Source of the DNA: Candidatus Solirubrobacter pratensis
GTDB taxonomy: Bacteria; Actinomycetota; Thermoleophilia; Solirubrobacterales; Solirubrobacteraceae
Length of the DNA stretch: 64,000 bases
Assembly (NCBI RefSeq): GCF_000425945.1
Contig: NZ_KE384480.1
Span: forward strand, 776,599 to 840,598
Reading direction: 5' to 3'
The position numbers were made by a program, and so were the translations under genes. The notes below the pieces were generated by a model. That model had not been told where the DNA came from. It saw nothing but the letters and a program-made list of their open reading frames with translations, and did no database searches. Shown one piece after another: positions 33,049 through 41,221 of the stretch; position 1 is the first letter of the stretch, and each line of letters starts with the position of its first letter.

Positions 33049-33083
33049 CTCGCGGCCACACCCGCAACGGAAAGGAGTCCTGC

Positions 33084-33452
33084 ATGGCCACCGAGAACAT
33101 CCCTGTGGATAAGCCGGAGCAGCTTGAGAAGATCAGGGCGAATCTGCTTGAAGGCGAGACCGTGCTCGCGGTCTTCGACGGCAAGGGCTCGGGCACCGGC
33201 TTCCTCGGGCTGACCGACCGGCGCGTGATCATTCAGGACAACTCGTTCGTCGGGAAGAAGATCGCCCTGACCTCGGTGCCCTACAGCCGGGTGCACACGG
33301 TCAGCTTCGTCTCCGACAAGTCGATGTTCGGCAAGTTCGCCTCCAGCAGCACGCTCGCGATCTCGGCGGGCGGCAAGGAGTACGAGGTCGAGTTCCGGGG
33401 CGAGGAGAAGGCGCAGTACGCGCACAACGTGATCCTGCACAATATGCGCTAG
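33084..33452 (+). CDS. Bacterial PH-like domain protein
   Basis: 122 aa, ATG 33084, with GGAAAGGAG upstream. The sequence ETVLAVFDGKGSGTGFLGLT, DRRVIIQDNSFVGKKIALTS and VPYSRVHTVSFVSDKSMFGK has the strand pattern of bacterial pleckstrin-homology-like domains. These domains bind partners or membrane surfaces rather than catalyse. There is no signal peptide or transmembrane helix, so it is cytosolic. It follows two small membrane proteins and could act with them. The domain call is by pattern. Confidence 0.65.
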   Translation: MATENIPVDKPEQLEKIRANLLEGETVLAVFDGKGSGTGFLGLTDRRVIIQDNSFVGKKIALTSVPYSRVHTVSFVSDKSMFGKFASSSTLAISAGGKEYEVEFRGEEKAQYAHNVILHNMR

Positions 33453-33648
33453 TCCGCCGGCAGCGTGCCAGGCAATATTCCCCCGCACGACGTTCGTCGG
33501 GCTCCGGGGTCGTCGTTCACGAGGGACGGAGCGTGCTCGGCCCGCGTTGCGCCTGAGGGATCCGAAAGATCGATCGGTCGAGCGGATGCCTCCGAGGGCC
33601 GCAGGGGGCGGTACGCGAGTCTCAGGGAGTGTCCGACAAGGGTGCCGA

Positions 33649-34212
33649 TCAGTCGCGCTCCGGAATGCCGGCGGCCGTCTGTGCGAGAGCAGCGTCGAGT
33701 AGCTCCGGAACGAGATCGCATGGCCTGCCTAGCCACCAGTCCGTATGCGTGAACGCCCAGGCGATGGCGCGTTCTAACCGGGAGATGTCGCCGGTGGGCG
33801 CACGCTCGAATACCCAGCAATACGTGGTTTCGAGCCAGTCGGCCGAGTATGCGTCGTCCAGATACGTGCGCTTCCTGGGGTCCATCGCGGCGCGCAGGTG
33901 CGCGAATTGCAGCGAGAGCCGGAGCGCCAATGGCCAGTAGGGGTCGGCTTTGAGATCCAGTCCGATCACGTAAACGTTCGCTCGCCGATGCCGCCGGATG
34001 ACCGTCATCGAGCCTTCGCGCTCCAGGTCGCCGATGGCGTACTGGACTGCTCGCAGAGACAGACCTGTCGCTTCCGAGAGTGTCCGTTGAGACGGGCGAG
34101 CTACCCCGTAGCGGTCGGCGTAGCTCTTGATCGCGTTTCGCACCGCTTCTCGTGCGGTCTGGCTCGACCCGGGCGATTCGTTCTCGGCTACGGCTGGCTG
34201 GGAATCATGCAT
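33649..34212 (-). CDS. Helix-turn-helix protein (187 aa)
   Basis: ATG 34212. Residues 20-85 form a winged helix (AVRNAIKSYADRYGVARPSQ, RTLSEATGLSLRAVQYAIGD, LEREGSMTVIRRHRRANVYV), like the DNA-binding domains of plasmid/phage replication or regulatory proteins. The C-terminal part (LDLKADPYWPLALRLSLQFA ... RAIAWAFTHTDWWLG) is unrecognised. Its leader contains a GAA repeat inside a 15-bp inverted repeat. The gene diverges from an HNH endonuclease gene, as in phage or plasmid modules. Confidence 0.6.
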   Translation of the reverse strand: MHDSQPAVAENESPGSSQTAREAVRNAIKSYADRYGVARPSQRTLSEATGLSLRAVQYAIGDLEREGSMTVIRRHRRANVYVIGLDLKADPYWPLALRLSLQFAHLRAAMDPRKRTYLDDAYSADWLETTYCWVFERAPTGDISRLERAIAWAFTHTDWWLGRPCDLVPELLDAALAQTAAGIPERD

Positions 34213-34285
34213 GTCGTACGTAGTCGGCACAGCGCTCGCGATCTCAGGGGCCGCCTGGGAGTCGTGCGGCTTGTGCGGGGTGGAC

Positions 34286-34401
34286 CACTTGCGTCCCAAC
34301 CTTGAGTCCGCTGAGGGATCCAGTCCTTCTTCCTCTCTTATTCTTCCTCTCTTCTTCTTCTTCTTCTTCTTCTCTCGCTGTTCTGTGTTGGGACGCAAGT
34401 G
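34286..34401. repeat. 15-bp inverted repeat enclosing a (CTT)7 tract
   Basis: CACTTGCGTCCCAAC (34286-34300) is the exact reverse complement of GTTGGGACGCAAGTG (34387-34401). The 86-nt loop is a pure pyrimidine stretch including seven CTT units (34351-34371) on the plus strand. On the minus strand this is a purine-rich GAA tract in the leader of the helix-turn-helix gene. Confidence 0.7.
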
Positions 34402-34584
34402 AGCTACCCGGACAACTTTCCGTGGACGCTGGAGGGACGCGGTGCGTGGTGGCGACCGGACTATCAAGTCGCCGCCACCACCCAATCTGCCACGGCAAGT
34501 TGACGGCCGGTCGGCCCCGGAACCACGCTCTGTCGCCGAATCTCCCTCTGGACGAATCCATAAAGGGACCGCGACCGGCCCGTA

Positions 34585-35076
34585 ATGGGCATGGGCTGCG
34601 CATGCGGGTGTGGGGAGGAGGCGAAGCCGAACCGCAGGTTCGTGCACGGCCACAACGCTCGTCTCCAGACCCCGCCGTACTGGGTCGATCCCAACCGGGG
34701 CTGCTGGCTATGGCAGCGCGCGCTATCCGAGGGCCGCTACGGAATCATGCATGTGCCCGGCGAGGGATTGCGCATGGCGCACCGGGTCTTCTACGAGGAA
34801 CACGTCGGCCCTATCCCGGCCGGCGAGGAGATCACCTGGACGTGCGGGAACAGAAGCTGCATCAACCCAGCCCACCTCGAAGCTGTCTCGCGGAGAATCG
34901 TCGTCCGGCGCGGTCGGGCGACCAAGTTGTCGGCGGAGGACATCAGGACGGTTCGTGTCCTGTGGCGCGACGGCATGACCGATGAGACGCTCGCGCGGCA
35001 CTTTGGCGTCAGCACAACGCGGATCCGTCAGGTGACGCGCGGCAAGGACGCTGGGACGACGTTCGAGGACTGTTGA
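34585..35076 (+). CDS. HNH endonuclease with C-terminal helix-turn-helix
   Basis: 163 aa from ATG 34585 (ATG 34591 is possible). An N-terminal Cys cluster (MGMGCACGCGEEAK) precedes GCWLWQRALSEGRYGIMHVP. The HNH core follows: MAHRVFYEEHVGPIPAGEEI, TCGNRSCINPAHLEAVS (His...Asn...Cys-Asn-Pro-His). The last 60 residues are a separate DNA-binding segment, KLSAEDIRTVRVLWRDGMTD and LARHFGVSTTRIRQVTRGK. This is typical of phage-borne homing or free-standing HNH enzymes. Confidence 0.75.
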   Translation: MGMGCACGCGEEAKPNRRFVHGHNARLQTPPYWVDPNRGCWLWQRALSEGRYGIMHVPGEGLRMAHRVFYEEHVGPIPAGEEITWTCGNRSCINPAHLEAVSRRIVVRRGRATKLSAEDIRTVRVLWRDGMTDETLARHFGVSTTRIRQVTRGKDAGTTFEDC

Positions 35077-35271
35077 CGTGGGCGGCGACACACCGCTCTA
35101 GAGGTAGGCGAGCGTTTCTACGAGCGTGTTGGACGGGGGGAGGGTCGCCTTGTGGCCGCGAAGCGCCGAGGTTGACGGCGACACCCGGAGGCGAATCGCC
35201 GCTCAGTCCATCAGCGCGCTTCCCAGCGGCCGACTAGGTATCGAGTCACCACATACGCAGAAAGGACGACA

Positions 35272-35607
35272 GTGGAACTCGACAGCAGGGTCTACGCGGC
35301 ATTCATCCGTTCCAGGGCAAATAACGCCGACAAGGCGCTTCGGCAGTTCGAGAGCTTCGAGATCTTCGAGGAAGAGGCAGGCATCACCGACCTGATCGCG
35401 GACCTGCTGCATCTAGCAGAGGCGCACGGGTTCGAGGCCGACTCGATCATGCGCTCAGCCGAGATGCACTACCACTGCGACGGCGGCGCAGGCCACGAGC
35501 CCGACGATGTCGCCGAGAACCAGGCCGCTATGTGGCACGCCGCGCAAACCTCCGCGTGCCTGCGGGCCTCGACCGGCCAGTCCACGAGTTGCTCTACCAC
35601 TGCCTAA
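35272..35607 (+). CDS. Hypothetical acidic protein (111 aa)
   Basis: GTG 35272 with AAAGGAC nine nt upstream. MELDSRVYAAFIRSRANNAD and FEIFEEEAGITDLIADLLHL are well-formed helices; EADSIMRSAEMHYHCDGGAG follows. The last 25 residues (ACLRASTGQSTSCSTTA) are low-quality and may follow a frameshift. Similar short acidic proteins are common in actinophages; no family is assigned. Confidence 0.5.
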   Translation: MELDSRVYAAFIRSRANNADKALRQFESFEIFEEEAGITDLIADLLHLAEAHGFEADSIMRSAEMHYHCDGGAGHEPDDVAENQAAMWHAAQTSACLRASTGQSTSCSTTA

Positions 35608-35670
35608 GCGCGCGGTCGAGTCAGGGCGAAGTACACGACGGCCGACACTACAGGAAAGCATCAGGATGCG

Positions 35671-35704
35671 CGGCGCAGGGTCGGATTGCCCTGCGCCGCC
35701 GTTT
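35671..35704 (+). terminator. Rho-independent terminator
   Basis: CGGCGCAGGG, an 8-nt loop, then CCCTGCGCCG: a perfect 10-bp stem followed by CCGTTT. It lies 65 bp after the acidic-protein gene. Confidence 0.6.
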
Positions 35705-35843
35705 ACCCGGTGGCACCTGGGGGGCCGGGGGCGAAACGAATCGCGCCGTGTGGGGCCTGCTCACCGTGGGTGAGCCTCTTCTCAGCCCGAGGCACCACGA
35801 CAGTCGCCGCCGCCGCGGTCTATCGTCCCGTTTTGGTTCGTTG

Positions 35844-36428
35844 ATGGCCGATGCGTTTTGGGAACACGCCCCGATCTTCACGGCAGCCGATGTTTTGGGC
35901 CGCCCGTCGCGCGTACCGGATCGCCCAGGCGTCTACGGGTGGTTCTTCCGCGAGGCACCGCCGGGGATCGATCCGAGCCGCTCGTACGAGCGCGACGGGA
36001 TGCGACTGCTCTACGTCGGCATCTCACCGAAGGCCCCGCCGGGCAATGGGCGACCGCCGAGCACGCAAAACCTCCGCAAGCGGATCCGTTACCACTACAC
36101 GGGCAACGCGGAGGGTTCAACCCTGCGGCTCACGCTCGGGTGTCTGCTGGCGCCTCAGCTCGGGATCGAGCTACGACGCGTCGGCAGCGGCAATCGCCTG
36201 ACCTTCTCCGCCGGCGAGACGATCCTGCGGGAGTGGATGGCCGTCAACGCCTTGGTCACGATCCTGGAAGACGAGCAGCCGTGGATCCCGGAGCAAGAGA
36301 TCATCGGGAGGCTTGACCTTCCTCTCAACATCGAGCACAACGCGCACAACACGCAGCGACAGTTCGTGCGGGATACACGCGCGGCGTGCAAAGCCAGAGC
36401 CCGCAACCTACCGATCCTCGTTCGATGA
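35844..36428 (+). CDS. GIY-YIG-fold protein
   Basis: 194 aa from ATG 35844. The GIY half is RPGVYGWFFREAPPGID and the YIG half is MRLLYVGISPKAPP, followed by LRKRIRYHYTGNAEGSTLRL with the conserved Arg region. The C-terminus has ETILREWMAVNALVTILEDE, where a Glu could be the metal ligand, and ends NIEHNAHNTQRQFVRDTRAA. Such proteins are nucleases or nicking enzymes. It is intact, unlike the frameshifted GIY-YIG-like gene at 28357. Confidence 0.72.
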   Translation: MADAFWEHAPIFTAADVLGRPSRVPDRPGVYGWFFREAPPGIDPSRSYERDGMRLLYVGISPKAPPGNGRPPSTQNLRKRIRYHYTGNAEGSTLRLTLGCLLAPQLGIELRRVGSGNRLTFSAGETILREWMAVNALVTILEDEQPWIPEQEIIGRLDLPLNIEHNAHNTQRQFVRDTRAACKARARNLPILVR

Positions 36429-36518
36429 TGCCCCAGCCGTGGCACGTCGTACGTGGATTCGCGACGCCCGAACCTTCCGTACGCGTGCAGGCGTGGCGGA
36501 GAGCGGCTGCGCCGTCCT

Positions 36519-36722
36519 TTAGCTTGCGGTGTACGGACGGCGTCGGGATGGACGCAGAGCGCCGGGGTCGCGATCCTCGCGGGTGATCTTCTGATCGCGC
36601 GGCGCCTCGATGACCACCGCGATGCCGCCGCTGCGCCTGCGCCGATAGACGACACGTACGTCGCCGACCCGCACGGCTTCGCCTTCGCGTAGCGTCAGCT
36701 TCAACGCGCCCACGTCGCTCAT
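36519..36722 (-). CDS. CsrA-like RNA-binding protein
   Basis: 67 aa from ATG 36722, with CCAGGAC just before it. LKLTLREGEAVRVGDVRVVY, then SGGIAVVIEAPRDQKITRED, matches the CsrA strand order, including GE, GD, the central Gly, IEAP and the C-terminal Arg-Glu needed for RNA binding. The first strand lacks the usual LTRK. The basic tail (LRPSRRRPYTAS) is extra. CsrA dimers bind GGA motifs in mRNA leaders and control translation. They are uncommon in Actinomycetota. Confidence 0.6.
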   Translation of the reverse strand: MSDVGALKLTLREGEAVRVGDVRVVYRRRRSGGIAVVIEAPRDQKITREDRDPGALRPSRRRPYTAS

Positions 36723-36974
36723 GTCCTGGTAGTCGGCAGCCGCGCCGCGACCTTGCAACTCGTTCGCCGCGCGCACGAGCACGAGCCTCCTCGGAAGAGG
36801 CCACCGGGCGTGCTGGAGCGCCCGCGCCATTTCCGGTGAGGCGGCCGACACGGACGATGGCGCTGCGCTGACACGGCGACCCTGCGCTGACACGGCGACC
36901 CGACTGTTCAGCGGCCCAGTCGTGTGCGGTCATTGCCGAATGGTTATGGATCGTCGTATGGATCAAGGGCGGTG

Positions 36975-37320
36975 ATGCGCGCCGTCTCTGAGTTCGGGCA
37001 CGCGCTCGTGACTCCGCTTGGAGCGCCCAAGGGGCGTGTCAGCACGTACACCGAGGTGCAGTTCAAGGACTCGGCCGGCAAGACCGCGGGGGACTCAAGC
37101 CATGATTCGCGCGGGGCGTCGATGGTGTCCTCAATTCGACGACGAATCGCGACCAACGGCGTGGCACCCGGCGCGCTTGATCCCCGTGGTGGGAATCCGT
37201 AGCACGGACGAGCAGGAGAAACGCGCGACCTCGGCGTCGATCGCGTCCATCCAGATCAGGAGGTACCTGGTCCGGGGGCTTTGGTTCGATGCGGGCATTC
37301 CCGCGGATGAGTATCCGTGA
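36975..37320 (+). pseudogene. Decayed gene, possible nuclease-type N-terminus
   Basis: ATG 36975 reads RAVSEFGHALVTPLGAPKGR and VSTYTEVQFKDSAGK, a well-formed opening like that of some PD-(D/E)XK proteins. The frame then loses sense. From 37082 another frame gives SRPTAWHPARLIPVVGIRST and ASIASIQIRRYLVRGLWFDA to a stop at 37320. At least one indel or deletion joins them. The family is uncertain. Confidence 0.35.
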
Positions 37321-37382
37321 CGACGGCGCCCCTCCGCAAGGGCCGGCGCTTGCGCTGGGGGCATTGGGGGCGGCGGGCGCGC

Positions 37383-37571
37383 TCAGGGGCTCACGCTTGA
37401 CGAGGCAGCGAACTCGAGCGCGATGCGCTCGATCACGACGTCGAGGTCCTCAGCCGCCACGGCGATCTCCAGCGCGCCCACGGCAGCGCCGACCAGGACG
37501 TCGACCGACAGCTCGGGGTGGCGCTCGTGCACGCGCAGGGCGGCTGCAGCGGCGTCGTCGATATCGGTCAT
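37383..37571 (-). CDS. Small helical acidic protein (62 aa)
   Basis: ATG 37571 encodes MTDIDDAAAAALRVHERHPE, VDVLVGAAVGALEIAVAAED and VVIERIALEFAASSSVSP. It is acidic, Ala-rich and helical with no motif. The start has no strong ribosome site. Residue use is protein-like, so I keep it as a hypothetical gene. Confidence 0.4.
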   Translation of the reverse strand: MTDIDDAAAAALRVHERHPELSVDVLVGAAVGALEIAVAAEDLDVVIERIALEFAASSSVSP

Positions 37572-37757
37572 GGTCGCGATCGTCGCGCGTCCGTAGGCCG
37601 GCGCCATCCTGCAACCGCATGATCGGGTGGAGGAACGCGATGCGCCGATCGTCGGCGTCGATCGTCGTTTGGTCGCTGGCACGACCCATTCGTTTCCGCG
37701 CGTGTGCGGTTCCACGCGCGAGCATTGTTGTCCGACGTGCGCCGTACCGTGCGGGCG

Positions 37758-37939
37758 ATGCCCCCACTCGAGGATGGTGCTGTCGTCTGCGACGTCGCGA
37801 CGAGATGCGGCGGCGTGGTGGTCAAGAGCGAGAAGGCCGCCCTCGAAGCGGGCTGGCTCGTGAAGCCACGGAGTCCGCCGAGGAGCCGTCGCGGACGTTC
37901 GTGACGTACATCTGCCCGGCGTGCCTGCCTGACCGTTAG
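37758..37939 (+). pseudogene. Small Cys-motif protein, frameshifted
   Basis: ATG 37758 gives PPLEDGAVVCDVATRCGGVV and KSEKAALEAGWLVKP. One base on, the next frame reads ESAEEPSRTFVTYICPACLP followed by DR and a stop. Joined, the two halves make a four-cysteine zinc-ribbon-like peptide of about 60 aa. A single-base deletion near 37870 separates them. Confidence 0.4.
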
Positions 37940-37983
37940 GCGTGCGAGGCGCTTGTCGCCGCGGCGCCACCTACGATCGGCAC

Positions 37984-38613
37984 GTGGCGTTCTACTCGCA
38001 CTGGTCTCCAGACGACGTGCAAGCGATCGCCGGAGCCGCTGGCGCGATCTTCACCGCGATCGCCGCAGGCGCGGCGTGGGCAACCACGCGACAAGGGCGA
38101 CGAACGATCGAGGCTGCCGAGAGACCGCAGCTCGAACCTCAGGTTCTCGCGGACCCTGTCTCCGGGATGCTGGGGCTCTCGGTGATCAACACCGGTCGCG
38201 GCGTTGCGCGAGGCGCGAGGTATGTCCTGCACGGCGCCGGCAAGGCCTGCGAGGGAGTCCTCGGCGACGGTTTCATCCTCCCTCAGCAGCGAGTGTACGT
38301 CGGGAGCTTGGTGGGGCCGGTCGAGGTCGGTGCATCGCATGGCGACCTGCCGGACCTGGCGGCGATCGTGACCTACCGCGACGCCCAGGGATACGTGCAC
38401 TACCGAACCCACGCCGGCGCGGCGAGGACGCCGAAGACCCTCATCCGGCGGAAGCCGAAATATCCACAGGTCGCCACGGTGTGGACGAAGCTGTTCCCCC
38501 ACATCGGGTTCGACAAGGCCGAGTCCGTGCTGTCAGGGAATGCTGACGTGTGGCCCCTTAAACGGAGCTTCGACGAAGCAGACATCACGGCCGGGGGTAC
38601 AGCGGAGAAGTAG
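37984..38613 (+). CDS. Hypothetical protein with N-terminal membrane helix (209 aa)
   Basis: GTG 37984 gives MAFYSHWSPDDVQAIAGAAG and IFTAIAAGAAWATTRQGRRT, a likely N-terminal membrane helix. The soluble domain has RPQLEPQVLADPVSGMLGLS, VINTGRGVARGARYVLHGAG, YVGSLVGPVEVGASHGDLP and YRDAQGYVHYRTHAG, a beta-rich pattern common in short prophage or actinobacterial proteins. No family assigned. It is intact, with protein-like residue use along its length. Confidence 0.55.
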   Translation: MAFYSHWSPDDVQAIAGAAGAIFTAIAAGAAWATTRQGRRTIEAAERPQLEPQVLADPVSGMLGLSVINTGRGVARGARYVLHGAGKACEGVLGDGFILPQQRVYVGSLVGPVEVGASHGDLPDLAAIVTYRDAQGYVHYRTHAGAARTPKTLIRRKPKYPQVATVWTKLFPHIGFDKAESVLSGNADVWPLKRSFDEADITAGGTAEK

Positions 38614-38871
38614 CCATCGGCCTCACCGGGCGTGACCGGCTGCCTCGCGCCGGTTCGTCCGTGCGACATGTCATTCCGATTTTCCGAACTCGCGGCGCCG
38701 CTTTGGTCGCAGCGAGGCGCGCGGGCTCTGTCCGGCAATAGGCGCAAGGGATTGACCCGTCCCCTGACTAAGGTCAAGTGACCAGTTTGGGAACAGCGAG
38801 TCTGGCATCACCATCCCACCCGCTGAGGCGGCGGTCCGCGGATTGCCGAAGCCTCATCGGCGCAAGGTTCG

Positions 38872-38899
38872 GGGTCTCAGCGTGGCGGCGCTGAGACCC
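38872..38899 (-). terminator. Hairpin 3' of the Ltp-like gene
   Basis: GGGTCTCAGCG, a 6-nt loop (TGGCGG), then CGCTGAGACCC: a perfect 11-bp stem 10 bp past the Ltp-like stop. There is no T-run, so termination may be partial. Confidence 0.5.
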
Positions 38900-38909
38900 G
38901 AGGGTATGC

Positions 38910-39269
38910 CTAGTGGTACGCCTTCCTGACGCCGTACGCGGCCTGGGACGGGGTGAAGCCCTCGTACTCCAGCTGGTCGATGAGGCCCTGACGGGAGAAC
39001 GATCCCGACCGCAGGTACGACTTGGCCGACTCGACCGCCTCTGCGTTCCAGCTGACCCGGACGTGGGCGACGGCCCAGCGGGCCTCCGAGCTGGAGAAGT
39101 CCTCGTACTTGAGCTGCTCGACGAGGCCGGACTTGGAGAACGCCGACGAGGCCAGGTACGACTGGGCGCTGCGCAAGGCGTTGCGCTGGCCCGGCGTGGA
39201 GGCCTGGGCTGAGCTCGCCAGCGGGAGCGCAGCGAGGACGACGATGGTCACTGCCAGGAACTTTTTCAT
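38910..39269 (-). CDS. Ltp-family secreted protein (superinfection-exclusion-like)
   Basis: 119 aa from ATG 39269, with a GGAG 9 nt before it. A signal peptide (KKFLAVTIVVLAALPLASSA, cut near QAS) precedes two copies of an approximately 45-aa helix-turn-helix repeat: ALRSAQSYLASSAFSKSGLV + EQLKYEDFSSSEARWAV, and SAKSYLRSGSFSRQGLIDQL + EYEGFTPSQAAYGV. These match the repeats of Ltp, the prophage lipoprotein that blocks phage DNA injection in Streptococcus thermophilus. The lipobox Cys is missing, so it is secreted rather than lipid-anchored. Its role here is an inference. Confidence 0.75.
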   Translation of the reverse strand: MKKFLAVTIVVLAALPLASSAQASTPGQRNALRSAQSYLASSAFSKSGLVEQLKYEDFSSSEARWAVAHVRVSWNAEAVESAKSYLRSGSFSRQGLIDQLEYEGFTPSQAAYGVRKAYH

Positions 39270-39427
39270 GGTGTTGCTCCGGTTGAAGTTTTGTCGGTTT
39301 TCCGGCTCAGATCGGCAGTCGCGTAGGCGCTCATGAGGGCGTGTTTGATCGCAACCCTTGTCGCGCCGGGTCACCGCCAGCAGAGAGGTGACCACCGGGA
39401 AGCTCCTCTTGGAAGGACACGGCACGA

Positions 39428-39694
39428 TCACCTGCACTCGGGCGGCATCGGCTGAATCTGGTCGGTGGTCACGGCCGTCGCGTTCCGGATCGTCAGTTGT
39501 ACGCAGCCCTGCTCCGTCAACGTGGGCCTCGTGGTCGTCGACGTCGACGATCGTGGTGTCATGCCGGCATCCCAGGGCAGCGCCGAGCAGCGTGTGTTGC
39601 CGGTCGACATGCAGTTGCGCCTGTGCTGCTCGCCCGCGAGCCACAGCACACCGGCAGCGAGCACGCTGATGGCAAGGACGAGCGCGATTCGCAT
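39428..39694 (-). CDS. Small exported/membrane protein (88 aa)
   Basis: ATG 39694. The N-terminal helix MRIALVLAISVLAAGVLWLA is a signal anchor. The outer domain is Cys/Thr-rich (RRNCMSTGNTRCSALPW, then TEQGCVQLTIRNATAV and a terminal PECR), with four cysteines that could form disulfides. Tandem Thr (STSTTTRPT) separates them. It is unlike any family I know. Confidence 0.5.
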   Translation of the reverse strand: MRIALVLAISVLAAGVLWLAGEQHRRNCMSTGNTRCSALPWDAGMTPRSSTSTTTRPTLTEQGCVQLTIRNATAVTTDQIQPMPPECR

Positions 39695-39933
39695 TGGTAA
39701 TTGATTCTGGTGCGGTCGCGCGCCGGCCAACCCCCTCGATGGTCGAGCATCACGTCGGGGATCGACTACGGCGCAGGGTCGGTTGGCCTCCTCGTACGAC
39801 CGAACCGTCGCGTCCTCTGGCTGATCGTCCAAAGCCTGCGCGGGCCTCTTGCGGCCTCGCCGTGCGGGCTCCGAGAGTCGTCGTGCACGGCGCACACGCG
39901 CCGATCGCGACCCCCAACCGAACGGAGTTCCGC

Positions 39934-40360
39934 ATGTCCCGCAACGCCCCCGCCCCGACCATCGATGACGCGGCGCCGATCGTCGACATGACGGCCGTGC
40001 GCGCGCAGATCGACGCCGCCCTGACCGGCGTGCGCGCCCAGCTCGACACGGGCCGCGCCGCCCTCGCTCCCCTGGAGGCGCAGGAGGCGCACCTGGCCGG
40101 CATCCTGCGCGCCATCGACGGCGAGGCATCGGTCGAGCCGCCTCCGACATCCAAGCGCACGCCTCGCGCACCCGGCCGGCCGTCCAACCGTGACCGTTGC
40201 GCGACACGCTCGCGACCGGCCCGAAGGCGATCGCCGACATCGCGTCGGCGACCGGCCTGTCGACGCGGCACAGGCGCGCGGCGTGATCCAGGCGCTCAAC
40301 CGCGACGGCGCCATCGCGAAGGACGACGCCAACGTGTGGTCGCTCGTCAGCGCAGGCTGA
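39934..40360 (+). pseudogene. Coiled-coil plus helix-turn-helix protein, two frameshifts
   Basis: ATG 39934, with GGAG upstream. The first frame reads MTAVRAQIDAALTGVRAQLD and RAALAPLEAQEAHLAGILRA (coiled coil). After RAPGRPSN the frame is lost. The next frame gives DTLATGPKAIADIASATGLS (a winged helix), then a third gives QARGVIQALNRDGAIAKDDA to a stop at 40360. Two single-base losses near 40195 and 40265 break an otherwise coherent DNA-binding protein. Confidence 0.55.
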
Positions 40361-40385
40361 ACGTCGGCGTCCATCCCACCCTTCG

Positions 40386-40412
40386 ACGGCCCGCATTCAT
40401 GCGGGCCGTTTG
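40386..40412 (+). terminator. Rho-independent terminator
   Basis: ACGGCCCGCA-TTCA-TGCGGGCCGT followed by TTTG. The perfect 10-bp stem lies 26 bp after the broken helix-turn-helix gene. Confidence 0.7.
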
Positions 40413-40518
40413 TGGTCGTGTGTTCGCCAGCGGACCAGCGGTGACGCATCCGCTACAGGCACGTCAAACGGCGCCGACCATCCCGAACGATGAGATTCGT
40501 CGGATTGGGGTCGGTCAC

Positions 40519-40854
40519 TTGAGACGCGTTCTGCGCGACTACGCCGTCGCGCTTGCGATCATCGCCCTAGTCGGCGGCTTCGTGTTCCACAGCGTGATGG
40601 ACGCCGATCCGTCCCCCGTGGCGACCAACTCCGAGCCGGAGTCGACGCCCGAACCGATCGACACGCCCGAGCCTCTGCCGACCACCGTGCGCGGCACGCC
40701 GATCGACTACGACGGCTGCATCGTGAACGGATTCGGGAACGAGCTATGCGGCGATGCTGCGCGCGCGTACTGCGACATCCTTTCGCGTGACTTCGGCTCG
40801 TGGGACTCGCAGAAGCAAGACATCTGCGAATCGGTCGGGTGGTCACCGCAATAG
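40519..40854 (+). CDS. Membrane-anchored Cys-containing small protein
   Basis: TTG 40519 begins MRRVLRDYAVALAIIALVGG, one transmembrane helix. A Pro/Glu/Thr spacer (SEPESTPEPIDTPEPLPT) leads to a small domain with four cysteines (DGCIVNGFGNELCGDAARAY, CDILSRDF, DICESVG). GTG 40441 is an alternative start adding 26 residues, close after a terminator. The spacer is like those of surface-anchored actinobacterial proteins. Function unknown. Confidence 0.45.
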   Translation: MRRVLRDYAVALAIIALVGGFVFHSVMDADPSPVATNSEPESTPEPIDTPEPLPTTVRGTPIDYDGCIVNGFGNELCGDAARAYCDILSRDFGSWDSQKQDICESVGWSPQ

Positions 40855-40873
40855 AGCGACCGGCATCGGCAAC

Positions 40874-41170
40874 ATGACTGCGATTCTCTCCATCGACCAT
40901 CCCCGATTCCCGGAGTTCCTTGACCGCCTCAGCGGGCGCGAAGGCATCGACCTCGTCGACGACGGCCGAGCCGGGACGTGGAGCTGCGACGCCACCACGA
41001 CCAAGGCGCAGGCGATCATGCGCGCGATGGGGCTCCGCGGGGACGCGATCGCGTCGAGCCTCGCCTACTTCAGCGCGCGCGGCGGGTTCTGCGACTGCGA
41101 GATCGTGCTGGAGGTCGCCATCACGGCTGGCGACAAAGTCGCGCTCGATGCCGCTGAACTGCTCGACTGA
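40874..41170 (+). CDS. DUF2695-like protein
   Basis: 98 aa from ATG 40874, 19 bp after the previous gene. The end of the domain, YFSARGGFCDCEIVLEVAIT, matches the DUF2695 signature (GGxCDCEIxxNV) seen in short bacterial proteins of unknown function. The N-terminal half (RFPEFLDRLSGREGIDLVDD, KAQAIMRAMGLRGDAI) is helical and precedes it as in the family. It could be co-transcribed with the membrane protein upstream. Confidence 0.65.
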   Translation: MTAILSIDHPRFPEFLDRLSGREGIDLVDDGRAGTWSCDATTTKAQAIMRAMGLRGDAIASSLAYFSARGGFCDCEIVLEVAITAGDKVALDAAELLD

Positions 41171-41221
41171 CCGGGCCGGGGTGGCTCAGTCGCTCGGCCA
41201 GGTCGTGTCCGGGTGGAACCG

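Noticed and set aside
34212..34653. Upstream extension of the HTH gene through the CTT tract (334 aa)
   Set aside because: It would code for KKKKKKKRGR from the repeat and overlap the HNH gene; the normal start is ATG 34212.
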